Shown here: positions 41,671-52,191 of the stretch, in pieces
Layout: each line of letters begins with the position of its first letter
Position numbering within the stretch: the first letter of the stretch is position 1
DNA from: Nemertoderma westbladi
Taxonomy: Eukaryota; Xenacoelomorpha; Nemertodermatida; Nemertodermatidae
Direction: 5' to 3'
Assembly (NCBI GenBank): GCA_032718475.1
Contig: JAUCBJ010004893.1
Coordinates: 1 to 64,000 of the forward strand
DNA length: 64,000 nucleotides
Notes under the pieces: generated by a model
Told to the model about the DNA's origin: nothing
Databases searched by the model: none
The model's input: the letters and a program-made list of their open reading frames with translations, nothing else
Position numbers and translations under genes: made by a program

Positions 41671-42680
41671 TCAACGACTAGCTCCTGGGTCTCTCGGGCT
41701 CGCTCCTCTCTTCCGTCCCCTTCCCAGATACACCAGTCTACCTCCTGTAGATTCCGTCGATGGCGTCCTTGAAGCATCGCTTCCCGGGACCGGCAATGAA
41801 GACGTTCCTTGAGCGCCAACTATTTCCCGACTGGTGCTCCTCCCTCGACCTCGTCCCATTTGCTGCGTCGCTGCGGGCACTTCCGCCAACTCTTACTTCT
41901 GCAACTGCACCCGCGCCCTTTCGGACGCCCCCTGTGCCTTACGTTTTACTCTCTGAGAGTCAATGATCTCATGATATTGAGCGTCCTTAGCTTGATGTTT
42001 ACTAAGAACTGATCCGTCGGTTCCTTGCCATGACCCATGGGCTTCGGCTGTCATCGCTGTGGGTGCGGCGGTCCTTTGCTCCTCTACCCGTTCAGCGGTC
42101 AATGACCCCAAGTGAACGTGAGTTAGTAGGAATTCTTTCCTATATTGGATGGCCGCCTTCCCTCTTTCCAATTCCTTTCCTTAATTCCCAATATCTAGAA
42201 CAATGTCATCCTCTCCGGTTAAGGGTTGCTGATCTGGAACAAAGTAAACATCCTCGCCTTTGTCCTCGATCTCTAGTATTTCCTCTGAATTTGAATTTGA
42301 ATTTGAATGTGAATTTGAATGCACTTGCTAGTTAAGCATTCCTGATGAGACCCTCCCTCGTTGTCATAGAACATCAAACGCCAATCCTCCAAGGATTCCT
42401 CAGTCTTTCTCCATTGACACTGAATCTCATCGGATAGGGTCCACATGCGCTCAATAGCCTTGGGGTCATCATACTGGGTATAGGAACCCTTTCTCCTCAG
42501 CCACACCTGGTCTACCTCCTTTTCATCTGGGAACATAGCCACCGCGACCCATACCTTTATGTATTTGTCTAACCAACCGAATAACTTACTCTCCTTCCCC
42601 AGAGCTCCAATCTTATCCAACGTGTCATTGTCAGTTATCTGCATCGGAACATCGCGCAGGAAATTTCCACATAATATTTG
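41671..42680 (-). pseudogene. ORF3 fragment of BEL-B2
   Basis: 42680-42340 encodes the QITDNDTLDKIGA...SWLDKYIK-like part and FYDNEGGSHQ, closely matching B1 35190-35510. A run of GAATTT repeats (about 42283-42322) then joins it to the EEILEIE block that lies over 1 kb further on in B1, so there is an internal deletion at a microsatellite. The end (41889-41671) is Gly/Arg-rich (GRGRGR, GRGRKRG), the counterpart of the basic tail of lineage A. The knuckle region is not recognisable. Confidence 0.7.
42283..42322. repeat. GAATTT microsatellite at an ORF3 deletion point
   Basis: About six GAATTT or GAATGT units in a row, located where more than 1 kb of ORF3 present in B1 is missing. Confidence 0.8.
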
Positions 42681-44373
42681 TAGATTCCGAAATCACATAT
42701 CTACTATATGTGAATCCTGCAATATCCTACTGTATAGTCTGTGAATAATAAAGCATAAATCAAACCTTCTCACCAAAACAGTAAACTCTAAGTAAGCGAA
42801 TCTATTTGCAGTATTGGTCTCGTTAACCGGTGAGGCAGAAAACAGTCTACGAACGGACAAACTTTGATAATACAAAATCCCGCGCAGCGAATCCTAACAG
42901 TCGTGCTGACGGACTAAAGGTGCTCGTATACTTTGCCGCGGTGTGACTTATATGGGGGGGGGGGGGGTTTGCTAGCTAAATATCCAACTAGCGGACGAAC
43001 TGCGGTGTGGACAAATTACTTTATATATTTCGAGGTATAAATAATTCCTAAATGCATGTGTGTTGAACTTTATATTCAAACTTTAGTTTTGTATCCCTTC
43101 TACATTATATAATTTACTGGATCCAGTGTGCATTTTACAAATATTCCAATTTTATGGTCTGTAGGTCTAATACTCACAGATGATAAGGCTCCTTCCCCTT
43201 TGTGTATTTCCAGGACTCAAATTCAGGCATAAGGTTAGTAACTACGCCCGGAATTCGGCAATTTAAATCTACCAGGTCCCTAATACTAAGAAGAAATGTG
43301 TTAGTTTACTACAGTAGGCGTACAGTTACGATAGCTAGCCTGGTCTCCTATCTAGAATTTTGGTTGCCTAGGTGGGCGTGGCAACTTCTTATCAGGATGT
43401 CGGCGGGGACACGGTAGGTGTTAGTATCCCAAATAGCCCTATTTGTAATGCGCCTAGCACAATAAACTGCCCGACCGCCTGAACGGTACAATCTTGATTC
43501 AGACAAGACACAGTAACCTTCTCTTGGCCTACTGGCTCCAGTACAAGCAATGGACACCGTTGTACTACAAACAAGCCACAAGCGCATCTATACACGGCAA
43601 ATAAGTTAGGCGTACAGTTCTGGTGTACCCTACCAATGTGCATGCCCCGTAATGGTGTGCCTGCGTCCTATCTGTGTACGTGTATCTATTCTCTCTTTCT
43701 CTCTACTCTCCTCCCCATAGGAATGCGAAGGGGTACCGCGGGTTCTGTCAGAATCAAAACAGTACAGTTCCTAAATTTAAATTTTTGGCGCACAGCATGT
43801 CACTACGTCTACCTTTGATCTCAGGTCTTACACTTAGGTAGCAAGGCATCAAACGCTGTCTAAATTTCAGGCGATGGGCGAAGAACTATGAATCGATATT
43901 GTGGGTGGTCTCCTTTCTACATTCCGCCGATGTTCTCGTTCATTGCTGCGGCCCGCTGCTTAGCCTGCCATCTGTCCCTCAGTTGGGTTCACCGTGGTGA
44001 ATCATGTTAAAACAGATGTAACAATACTTCTAACTTTATTACAAAATAATGAACAATTTACGAAATAAAATACAAACTAAGAAGTATAAGATACATAATA
44101 ATACTAGTGATGTTGTGATAATGTATATAACTAATTGCACGAACGCACCTTTATATAGTGAATTAGTGCTGCCAATAATCTAGACAAATCTAGATAATTC
44201 TATAGGTTCCATTACGTTTTTAAAGATAACCATTGGTCCAGCAAACGCATAACTTGCACGACATTGGTTACTGTCAAATAACTGCAATTACATTGGTTAA
44301 TCTACCTTGAGCAGATACAATTCAATCGTAGCGGTCAATTCAAATAAGTTGAAAATTGGTACAAAAAACAATT

Positions 44374-44447
44374 TACACCTGCTAGGATTTGAACTCAATA
44401 CCTATCAAACGAATTTCTAACGCATAACCAACTGAGCTACTGAACCA
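44374..44447 (-). other. tRNA-like block in the A2 LTR
   Basis: Relative of 2933-3009 with the A-box core GTAGCTCAGTTGGT retained and the B box reduced to GAGTTCAAATCC. Confidence 0.55.
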
Positions 44448-44460
44448 CTTGAATAATGTT

Positions 44461-44576
44461 GGTGGTGGTGGGTTATATTTGTACTTGTTTTGGTGCGTTT
44501 TTATATTCGAATTATTGTTTGTTAATATTATAATATATGGAGGCTTTTGAGTAAAAAAAAAAAAAAAAAAAAAAAA
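44461..44576 (+). mobile_element. small poly-A retroposed insertion with 14-bp target duplication
   Basis: About 92 bp of unique sequence ends in a run of about 24 A (44553-44576), flanked by ACTTGAATAATGTT on both sides (44447-44460, and again from 44576 sharing the last A). This is the signature of poly-A-primed retroposition in trans. The unique part has no tRNA boxes and no ORF; it may be a piece of an mRNA end or an unknown SINE. Confidence 0.85.
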
Positions 44577-45002
44577 CTTGAATAATGTTATACAAATAGC
44601 TATACCAAATGCAAATGAGAACTTAATGTAATCTTATAACATATGAACCTATCAAATAATACGAATTAATTTCAACAAAATAAAATTTTGAAATTTTACG
44701 GCTTTTATGAGGATATAATTCTATACCGCTCCATGAAAACAGGATATTATCGTACATAAAATATACGGTTTTCACCAATAATTACAAATCAAATTATGAA
44801 ATACTTGAAGCATACATATTTAAGGCTTTAATTAAGTAGATACAATTTCCAAATATAAATCTAAATTAAATTCACCAAATATAAATCTATTGCATCTCAA
44901 ATATTGCATAAATTGAAATAATTACAAATACTGCTTCTTTATATAAAATATAAATTGCATAATATTCAAAATAATTACAAATACAAATAAATGAAATCTT
45001 AA

Positions 45003-45022
45003 GAAAGGCTCGCAAGTCTTCC
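45003..45022. repeat. lineage-A palindrome, A2 3' region
   Basis: GAAAGGCTCGCAAGTCTTCC. Confidence 0.85.
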
Positions 45023-45306
45023 GTCCACCCTTCTGCCTCTCAAATATTGCATAAATTCAAATAATTACAATACAACTACTTTCGTACCTAAATATAAACA
45101 ATTTCACTTTGTACCTAAATATAAATTGCATAAGTTCGGAATAATTACAAATATAAATCTTTCAAATATAAATCTTTCAAATATAAATTGCATAACTTTC
45201 TAAATATAAATCTTTCAATTATAAATTGCATAACTTTCTAAATATAAATCTTTCATACCTAACTAAAATATGCATCTTTATATAATGCTAAGAAATGAAA
45301 TCATAA

Positions 45307-45326
45307 GAAAGGCTCACAAGTCTTCT
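45307..45326. repeat. lineage-A palindrome just past ORF3 of A2
   Basis: GAAAGGCTCACAAGTCTTCT. Confidence 0.85.
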
Positions 45327-46690
45327 GTCCACCCTTGCCTTCCATTTCAACGTTTTGTAGATTGAGCGCGACCGCATCCTCGAAAACTGCGTATAGGCGA
45401 CTTTGCTCTTACTACAGGACTTATGGGGCGAGTCACTAGTTTACCTTGGACGTTGGGAGACGGTGCGACCATTTCCTCACAAGCTCGCCTTTTAGTAAAC
45501 CCAAATCCTCGTCCGACTCCTTGTGACCGCTTAGTTGGTTCTACCGATGGCAAAACGTCTGGGAATGCGCTGGAAGCGGACGGTGCAGACCCAAGAGAAG
45601 CTTGCGCCCCCTTTTGATCAGCTGGTATATGTCCCAATCCTCCTCGCGGTTCTCTGGGAAGCGACACCGTATCTCGAGTAACTCAAATAGTCATCTCAAA
45701 TCCCTTTCGTTCTTCAATGTTAAGAGTTTTCTTTAATTGTTGGCTCACTTTCTGAACCCTTATAATCCTGTTCTGTCCGTCCTCCCGAGGGTGACGTGCA
45801 GACGGCGCAACCGGAGTGGCTGGTATGTCGGTCGCCTCTAGGATCTCCTCTTCCTCGAATACGCTCGACCGTAACCAAGCTCCCTTGTTTCGCTTTTCAG
45901 TTCGAAAACGGTCAAATTCACCATAAATGATATGATTAACGACTTTCTGGAAATTCCAAGTGTTCTTATTGTCTGGATGAATCTGCAATAAATATTCTCG
46001 CACGACCCTGAATCCACTATCGCGAGGCAAAATGTCAACTACCTCTAGCAATTCATCGTATTGTGGCATAGCGGAGATATATCTTTCCGACATCATAGTT
46101 TGAGGATTTACCGCCCAAAATCCGAGGTGTGCTCTCATCGGGAATCGTCTTCTTTGCGCCGATACATGTTCGTCAGCTACATCTTCCCAATTATCAAACA
46201 GTTTTCTTACGAGTTTCACCGACTCGTGTTCATATGGTATGTCTCTCAACTGACATTCAGATGCTCGATGTCCCTTTATATTGCAGTATGAGCATTGTGC
46301 CATAAATCTCCAGCAAGTATAAAACGTATGGGATCCCTGGTCTCCACACCATCCACAAAACAGTTGAGTCATAGTAATATGTTTTCCGCTGCATTTCGTC
46401 GAATGATGTCCAGCGACGCAACATTTACCACACATCGTATTAGCAGGGTACCACACTCGCTCATATATAAGGTCACCAATTGGTCGAGCGCTTCCTCCCG
46501 CACTATGGTCATAATCGTCTGGATCTACAGGTTGGTATGTTTCAGAAGGTTGTATACAAACTACAGCATCTGTTGCTTCAAGTTGAAGAATCTCCATCTG
46601 AGATTTCTTCGGAAGGTTTCTTTCAATCTCAAGAAGTTCCTCCAGAGGATCACCGATCGTCGTTGCTTCAGAATCATCACCGAAGTGACC

Positions 46691-46710
46691 GATAGGCGCG
46701 CGCGTCTGCC
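46691..46710. repeat. degenerate lineage-A palindrome in ORF3 of A2
   Basis: GATAGGCGCGCGCGTCTGCC, about 15 of 20 bases as consensus, still nearly palindromic; orthologous to 5368-5387. Confidence 0.55.
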
Positions 46711-48230
46711 GTGATTCGTCAGTAACCTCCACGATACGTTCTCCTTCATAAGGTAACATTGTAAACATAGATGGTCTTTCGATAAGAGATCCCGCACAGC
46801 GAAGATACACGTCTCGAAATATACTAAATCCTGCTCGAGTAAAGGCATTGCACTGAGCGTCGGAATTGTAGAAGGGTTCGAGAAATCGTCTAAACACGTC
46901 AGTATGAATTCTCCCTTCCTCGTAGAACGTATGTCTTTCTCCGAGACAAAGTGGATGTCTTTTAAGAGTCCGAGACACAATGTCGGCGATTAAACAAACA
47001 TTCACTGATGACTCTATCGCTAAATAATATTGTAGTACTGCTCTTGGAGGTGACGTAATAGCCCAATACACGCATCCTCTCCATTTTAGCTGTGATTCAA
47101 ACTCATTCATATCCGGAGTATCACCTTCTCCATATGTTTCAATATACTTAGTTCTTTTACTTTCCTTGTAATCCCAATTAAACATCAGGTAGGAAATGTA
47201 TCCCGTTTCGGTCTTTTGTGTATCATACTCCCGGAAAAATCCTTGTTCTATGGACCATAATATAAGAGGTCAAGTATCGACGTAAGGTGTCGGTAATCTG
47301 TCGTCACTATCTGACATGCCGGCAAAGTTGCTAATTAGATCCTCTCGCACTCCTGATCCAATCTTTACAACGGTTTTGTCTAAAATAATGTTTCTTACCA
47401 TCTTCGGTAACATTCTAGCATCGATGTTGCAGGCCTGGTCCATCTTCCTTACGATATTGGTAATGAGATGGTGCCGCTTAGTAGTTCCTTGAGGTATTGG
47501 CATTTGCTTGTCGCACCTTTGTCTACTAAAAACGTGCAAGACTCCGTCTGCCGCTCTAATTTGTATAGTCTTAGAAGTTAGACTTTGTTGATGGCTGCCG
47601 CCCTCATTATCATAAAACATGTAACCATTTTCTTGAAATGATCTAAGCGTCCTGTTCCATTCGTCCATTAATTCTTCCGAAGGTTGCCAAATCTTCTCTA
47701 TGTCTTTCTCGTCCTCGAAACAAATAACTTTACCTTGCCAATTTGTGGCGATGTCTGTATCCGATTCAAAGGTTCCTGTCCCGATCCATAAGCGAATTGT
47801 TCTGGTCAGATATCCTTTCAAGTTACTCGGAGCTATATTGGCGCCAGATCTATCCAGTTCTCTAAAGTCTTGAATATGCGGCGGAACGTTATGCACGACC
47901 TTTTGCATAATGTGTCTACGTAAATCATATATCTTAACCATATCGCTCAAAACAACAGCAGGAAGGAACTATAAGTTTGAAATAATTTCCAGATGATCCA
48001 CGATAGGTATTTCATAAGTCGAATCTTCCCGAACTGGTATACTAATAGGGAAATTGAGTGTCTTACTCAATGGTTTCGTAGTCGAAGTACTATGCAGTTG
48101 CATTTCTCGTGTCCTTTCCGGGGATGCAATCTGTAGTCTCTGAATAACATTTTGGGCAAAGTTTATACTTTCGAAAATTTCCGGTGTCATCTCCTTAGCT
48201 GAAGTCTGATCGTGTGATGTCCAATGGTAA

Positions 48231-48250
48231 GGTAGGCTCGCAAGTCTTCC
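48231..48250. repeat. lineage-A palindrome in ORF3 of A2
   Basis: GGTAGGCTCGCAAGTCTTCC, read as GRLASL after LYRAYKAFEKGEMEEWG. A1 lost this region by deletion. Confidence 0.85.
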
Positions 48251-49021
48251 GCCCCATTCTTCCATCTCACCTTTCTCGAAAGCCTTATATGCTCTGTATA
48301 GGCTAAGAGCTTCTTTCCTTTCGCGGGTTGACTGAGTCACCTCTTCCAGCGTAAGTTCAAATGCATCGGGTTCAACAATCTTAGGTGGACAAACGACAAT
48401 TTCTCCCGCCTTTGGTCCACACATAGCGAATGAATGATACGGATTAGATAAAGGATACCCTCCTTCCTGGTAACGTAGTTGTTGATGGTTCGAACACCTC
48501 GCCAATATCGGCTCGGGATTTTCCTTATTCAAACGCATCGGAATTGCCTTTTGTTGTTCGCGCATACAAGCACCACATTGATAATAAAGTTTATAAACTG
48601 AAAAGGCTTCCTTTGTTTCTCTATCGTCTCCTTGAGTTCGTCTGTAAAGATGCATTCCATCGAATTCATCGCGTACCGCAGGCATAGGTTCATGCGCCTT
48701 CAGGTATTGCATGGTATGATACAAACGACTTATTTCTGTATCTGGGTCTTCACTAATATCTCCCGTATCGCATAAAGCATCGTAAGGATAAAGTTCGTTG
48801 AAGGTTTGACGCAAACTTTCGATTCTCTCGTTTAAAGCATTTTGCCTCCTCTTTAATACCGTTGAGTCATATTTAGTTCTAGCGAGTTTTGCTGTACTCT
48901 CCGATAAATCCTTTATTCCAAATATAGTGTAGTCTTTTGCTCCGAATCGTTTGAATGGAGCTGCTGCTTCCTCTTGGATATCATATCCCCATCTCGGCTC
49001 TCCAGATATCCCCTTTGCCAT

Positions 49022-49688
49022 TATTAGACGTATTTGTTACATAATCATTACTACTAGAGGGAATACAACAGAGTTTTATGTTAGTTGTTAGGAGATTTGG
49101 GAGTTTTTTCGTCTGCCTTTTTGGCTCGACAACGCTCTAACCTCCTACCCATAGCCTAATATGTAGGGTTTCTTTAATGACACACTGTTTCTTATTTAAA
49201 TTTTTTGCCGAAATAAAAAACGATTTGGGCTAAAACTGATAGTGAGTCTAAAATACTCACCTTTTGATTCCAATCTATTATCAGAAAATAAGCAATCAAA
49301 AATTAGTAATATAGGGAAGTCTATTGGTTGACGTAACTTATTGAAACAAGACTGTGTAAAATTTAATTAAATTTTAAGAAAGGCTTGCGAGTCTTCCGTT
49401 CTATTGTTTCTTTAATTTTAAGTCCCACCCGACTGTACCCTGAAATCCATTCACTGGAGAATCAATTTTTTAAAATTTTTCAAATCCAAATGGATGGTCT
49501 AAAATTTCGAAAATGTCTCATATTGTGAGTTCCAAGTAGAATTCAATTTCTTATACCTACAAATCCCGCTCCTATGTGACACATAAGGGTACTACCCTTT
49601 AATGTTCACATATAAAGACAATGGAATTCTACCGCTGTCTTTACTACAGTGTACAGGTACGTGGAAATCTATTTGGTAAACACACATA
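49022..49688 (-). other. spacer between pol and ORF3 of A2
   Basis: No gene. Close match to the A1 spacer, with the palindrome at 49378-49397. Confidence 0.65.
49378..49397. repeat. lineage-A palindrome, A2 pol-ORF3 spacer
   Basis: GAAAGGCTTGCGAGTCTTCC. Confidence 0.85.
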
Positions 49689-50550
49689 TTATTTACTAAG
49701 ATTAGTTGGAAATTTGTAATCCCCAGACTCGTTTCGAGTCTCTTCAAGAAGTACAAGACGTTGAGTCGGTCTGTCTACCGTACGACCGTCAATTGTCCGT
49801 ACTGTTACAGTCCTTGTTACTCCGTCCATAGATGGGTGTGTATCTAAAATAACACCAGTTAACCAGAAGCGTCTTTTCAAATTCACTTCGGCTAACAATA
49901 CGTGATTGCCCGGTTGTAAAGCTCAGGTGTTTTTATACCAACTGGTTCGTTCTGGCAGAAATAGAGGGCAAATAATGGTTTTGCCATATTTCCCAGAATT
50001 TGTTAGCTAGTAGTTGCGTGATTTTCCACGCCTTTCTACCATAGCTATCGCTTTCTATTGGAATAGAAATAGGCATTAACTGCCTATTTGCTGACAAACT
50101 GGGATTGTTTGTCATCGGGTACTAATACTATGGGTCTAGTATTTAGAATTGCCTCGATTTCAACAAACAATGTGGTCAATTGGTCGTCTGTCAATATGTG
50201 GTGTACTGGAATGACTTTTGCCATGGCTGTTTTAATGGATCTTATCAGTCTCTCCCAGACTCCGCCTCTCCATGGACTATCTGGAGGGTTGAATCTCCAA
50301 ACAATCTTGTAAGGACGTAATTCGTTGGAGATCTGGTCATGATCTAATTTCTTAAAGGCCCTTGCAATTTCATTTCGAGCACCAACAAAGTTTGTACCTT
50401 GGTCTGAGTAAAAGCATTTTACTAGTCCGCGTCTAGCGATAAATCGCCATAATGCTAGTATAAAAGCGTTAGTGGAAAGATCCATCACACATTCAATATG
50501 AACTGCCCTACTGGACATACATGTGAATATCAGTCCCCAACGTTTTACTA

Positions 50551-50824
50551 CTACTACTAGGATCGGCATGCTGCATTGCAGCTGCATTTTTAAGAATGCT
50601 GTGCCGGCTTGTCAACAAAATTGCACCGCCACAACTCCCTATCACCCATGACATTTGCTAGATCATCCGCATCTTTAAGGCCAGTGTCCTTTAAGATGCG
50701 TCTCAAGAAAGTCATGGGCTGTCCACCATGCTTATTCACTCCATGAGGCTGCCAAAGTACAAGATTATGCACTGGCTGGTCCTCACGGCGAAAGCAATGT
50801 CCTGCAAAGCGGAGGCGATTTTGT
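50551..50824 (-). mobile_element. LINE fragment (copy 4), last 274 bp, in A2 integrase
   Basis: Reverse complement of the 3' end of the 53207-56163 LINE, starting with the CTACTACTAG tail. Flanked by CGTTTTACTA at 50541-50550 and 50825-50834; A1 has one copy there (about 8430), which proves the insertion. It creates a fusion frame of BEL integrase with the LINE C-terminus (50590-51720) that has no biological meaning. Confidence 0.92.
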
Positions 50825-52029
50825 CGTTTTACTAGTATACGTCCACGTTTCGTATTTATGGGACCAAAGCAGTCAATTCCAGTCTCTGTGAAAGGTGGTC
50901 TGAATGCTTGTCGTCGTGCTTGTGGAAGTTCACTCATTTCTTGGGTACTTATTCTAGAATGTACCTTTTTACAAATAATACACATACGCGTCACTGAACT
51001 TAATGCTTTACTGGGTCTAATTAATACAAATCTTGTACGTAAATGTGAAAGACAGTGGTGTCTTCCAGCGTGTTTTAGTTGTAAATGTGCGTTCAGTATC
51101 ATTGCACGTTGTAATTCGTGATGTTGTGGTATTATTATTGGGTATCTAAAGTCAGTATTAAAGCCAATGTTTTGAAGCCGAGATTTATGACAAATTAAGC
51201 CATTATAAATTATCCAACTCCAACTCAATATTGGTGACGACTTGATTTGTTGACCTTGACTTATAGATGTGAATTCGCGTGCGAAATATCGCAATTGGTA
51301 ATGGCGAATTAATTTAATTTCACATCTGTCAATCTCAGTCAATGTAAGTCGACGTGTAAAGTCCCGTTTGCCCTTAACGTATTGTACAAAACGTACAATC
51401 CACGCTAATTTTCGGCACGCTTTTGTCCAAGAATCTGTTAGGTTTACAATACAGTCAACATAAGTATTTATGACGTCATCAGGTAAGTCAGTGATAAGTC
51501 TAGAAGGTCTAGTTTTATTAGATGGGCCCACGGGTCCGCCGGTAGGTACTCCCTTATTGACTATTGATCCGTCCGGGTCTACAAGTATTTTGTCCTTCTT
51601 CGTCTTCTTACCTTGATTGTCAGTACTTTGTGAGTCGATCCTTAATGGTGGTTTAAATTCTATAGGATCACTGGGTTTCGGTAAATTTATTTTTCTGCCG
51701 ATATTTATCCCAGGTCCCACCGTAGGTTGTAAGGTTGGTATGTCTCTTGAGCGTAAAGTAACACCTGTATTTACATTTGTTTAGGTACTACCCACATCTG
51801 TAATACATGAGGTATCACTGTACTTATGGTTACTCAAGAGTGTCAAATTTGGTAGTTTGTCAATAGAAGGCCGCTCCAATAGAGAAACTGCGGCTTTACT
51901 ATGTGTCGATGTGTTAGCAATGTCTGGTGACATGTCTGGTAGAACATCTTATGACATGTCTGGTAAAATGTTTCACGGAACATCCGGCGAAACATCTAGT
52001 GACGTGTCTGGCAAAATGTCTGGTTGACT

Positions 52030-52170
52030 GTCTAGTAACGTGTCAGGTTGACCATCTGGTAACGTGTCTGGTTGACCTTCTGGCGATACGTTTGGTTGAC
52101 CTTCTGGCGATACGTCTGGTTGACCGTCTGGTAACGTGTCTGGTTGACCTTCTGGCGATACGTCTGGTAA
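52030..52170 (-). repeat. 24-bp minisatellite encoding GQPD repeats in the A2 pol linker
   Basis: About six 24-bp units reading, on the coding strand, variants of DGQPDTLP or EGQPDVSP. A1 has fewer, more diverged units near 9640-9740, so the array changes length between copies. Confidence 0.75.
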
Positions 52171-52171
52171 A

Positions 52172-52191
52172 GAAAGGCTCGCAAGTCTTCC
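52172..52191. repeat. lineage-A palindrome in the A2 pol linker
   Basis: GAAAGGCTCGCAAGTCTTCC, read as GRLASL. Confidence 0.85.

Larger units (their letters stand above)
40839..42680 (-). mobile_element. BEL lineage B remnant, copy 2 (B2)
   Basis: A - strand fragment: part of ORF3 (42680-41671) and its AT-rich 3' region with repeated GCATAAT words (about 41230-41440), like the 3' region of lineage A. It ends where the A2 LTR begins, so A2 probably inserted into it. The left limit is approximate. Confidence 0.6.
42680..44725 (-). repeat. 3' LTR of BEL-A2
   Basis: Clear but diverged relative of the A1 LTRs from about 42715 to 44725; the first 35 bases match poorly, so the left end is approximate. 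The right end (TTCTATA, then CCGCTCCATG) is the same as in A1. It contains a G homopolymer (42954-42967) and the poly-A insertion at 44461-44576. Confidence 0.82.
44726..45346 (-). other. AT-rich 3' untranslated region of A2 with palindromes
   Basis: No gene. Same composition and words as 3135-3972, with palindromes at 45003-45022 and 45307-45326. Confidence 0.7.
45347..49021 (-). pseudogene. ORF3 of BEL-A2: full-length 1224-codon zinc-knuckle protein, three stops
   Basis: The best view of ORF3: one register from 49021 to 45347 with no frameshift, broken only by TAG (47971-47969), TGA (47272-47270) and TGA (45685-45683). The last TGA is Arg in A1. N-terminal part: GEPRWGYD, then a coiled coil and the DEFDGMHLYRRTQGD and LYRAYKAFE blocks. 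Middle: FYDNEGGSHQ, DARMLP and an FNWDYK...YIETYG block. C-terminal part: CGKCCVAGHHSTKC, CGWCGDQGSHTFYTC and CSYCNIKGHRASEC knuckles, then GFWAVNP and an Arg-rich tail. No signal peptide or membrane segment is apparent, so it is not an envelope protein. Nucleic-acid binding is likely from the knuckles; the role is unknown. Related proteins occur in B1, B2 and C. Confidence 0.85.

Noticed and set aside
41671-41889. A separate Gly/Arg-rich gene
   Set aside because: It matches the basic tail of ORF3 in place and composition, so it is the end of the B2 ORF3 fragment.
45347-49021. ORF3 as an envelope gene
   Set aside because: No signal peptide, no membrane segment and no fusion-like region; instead zinc knuckles and a basic tail.
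50590-51720. A 376-codon frame joining BEL integrase to a LINE C-terminus, which could look like a new fusion protein
   Set aside because: The LINE part is flanked by a 10-bp duplication and absent from A1 at the same site; it is a simple insertion.
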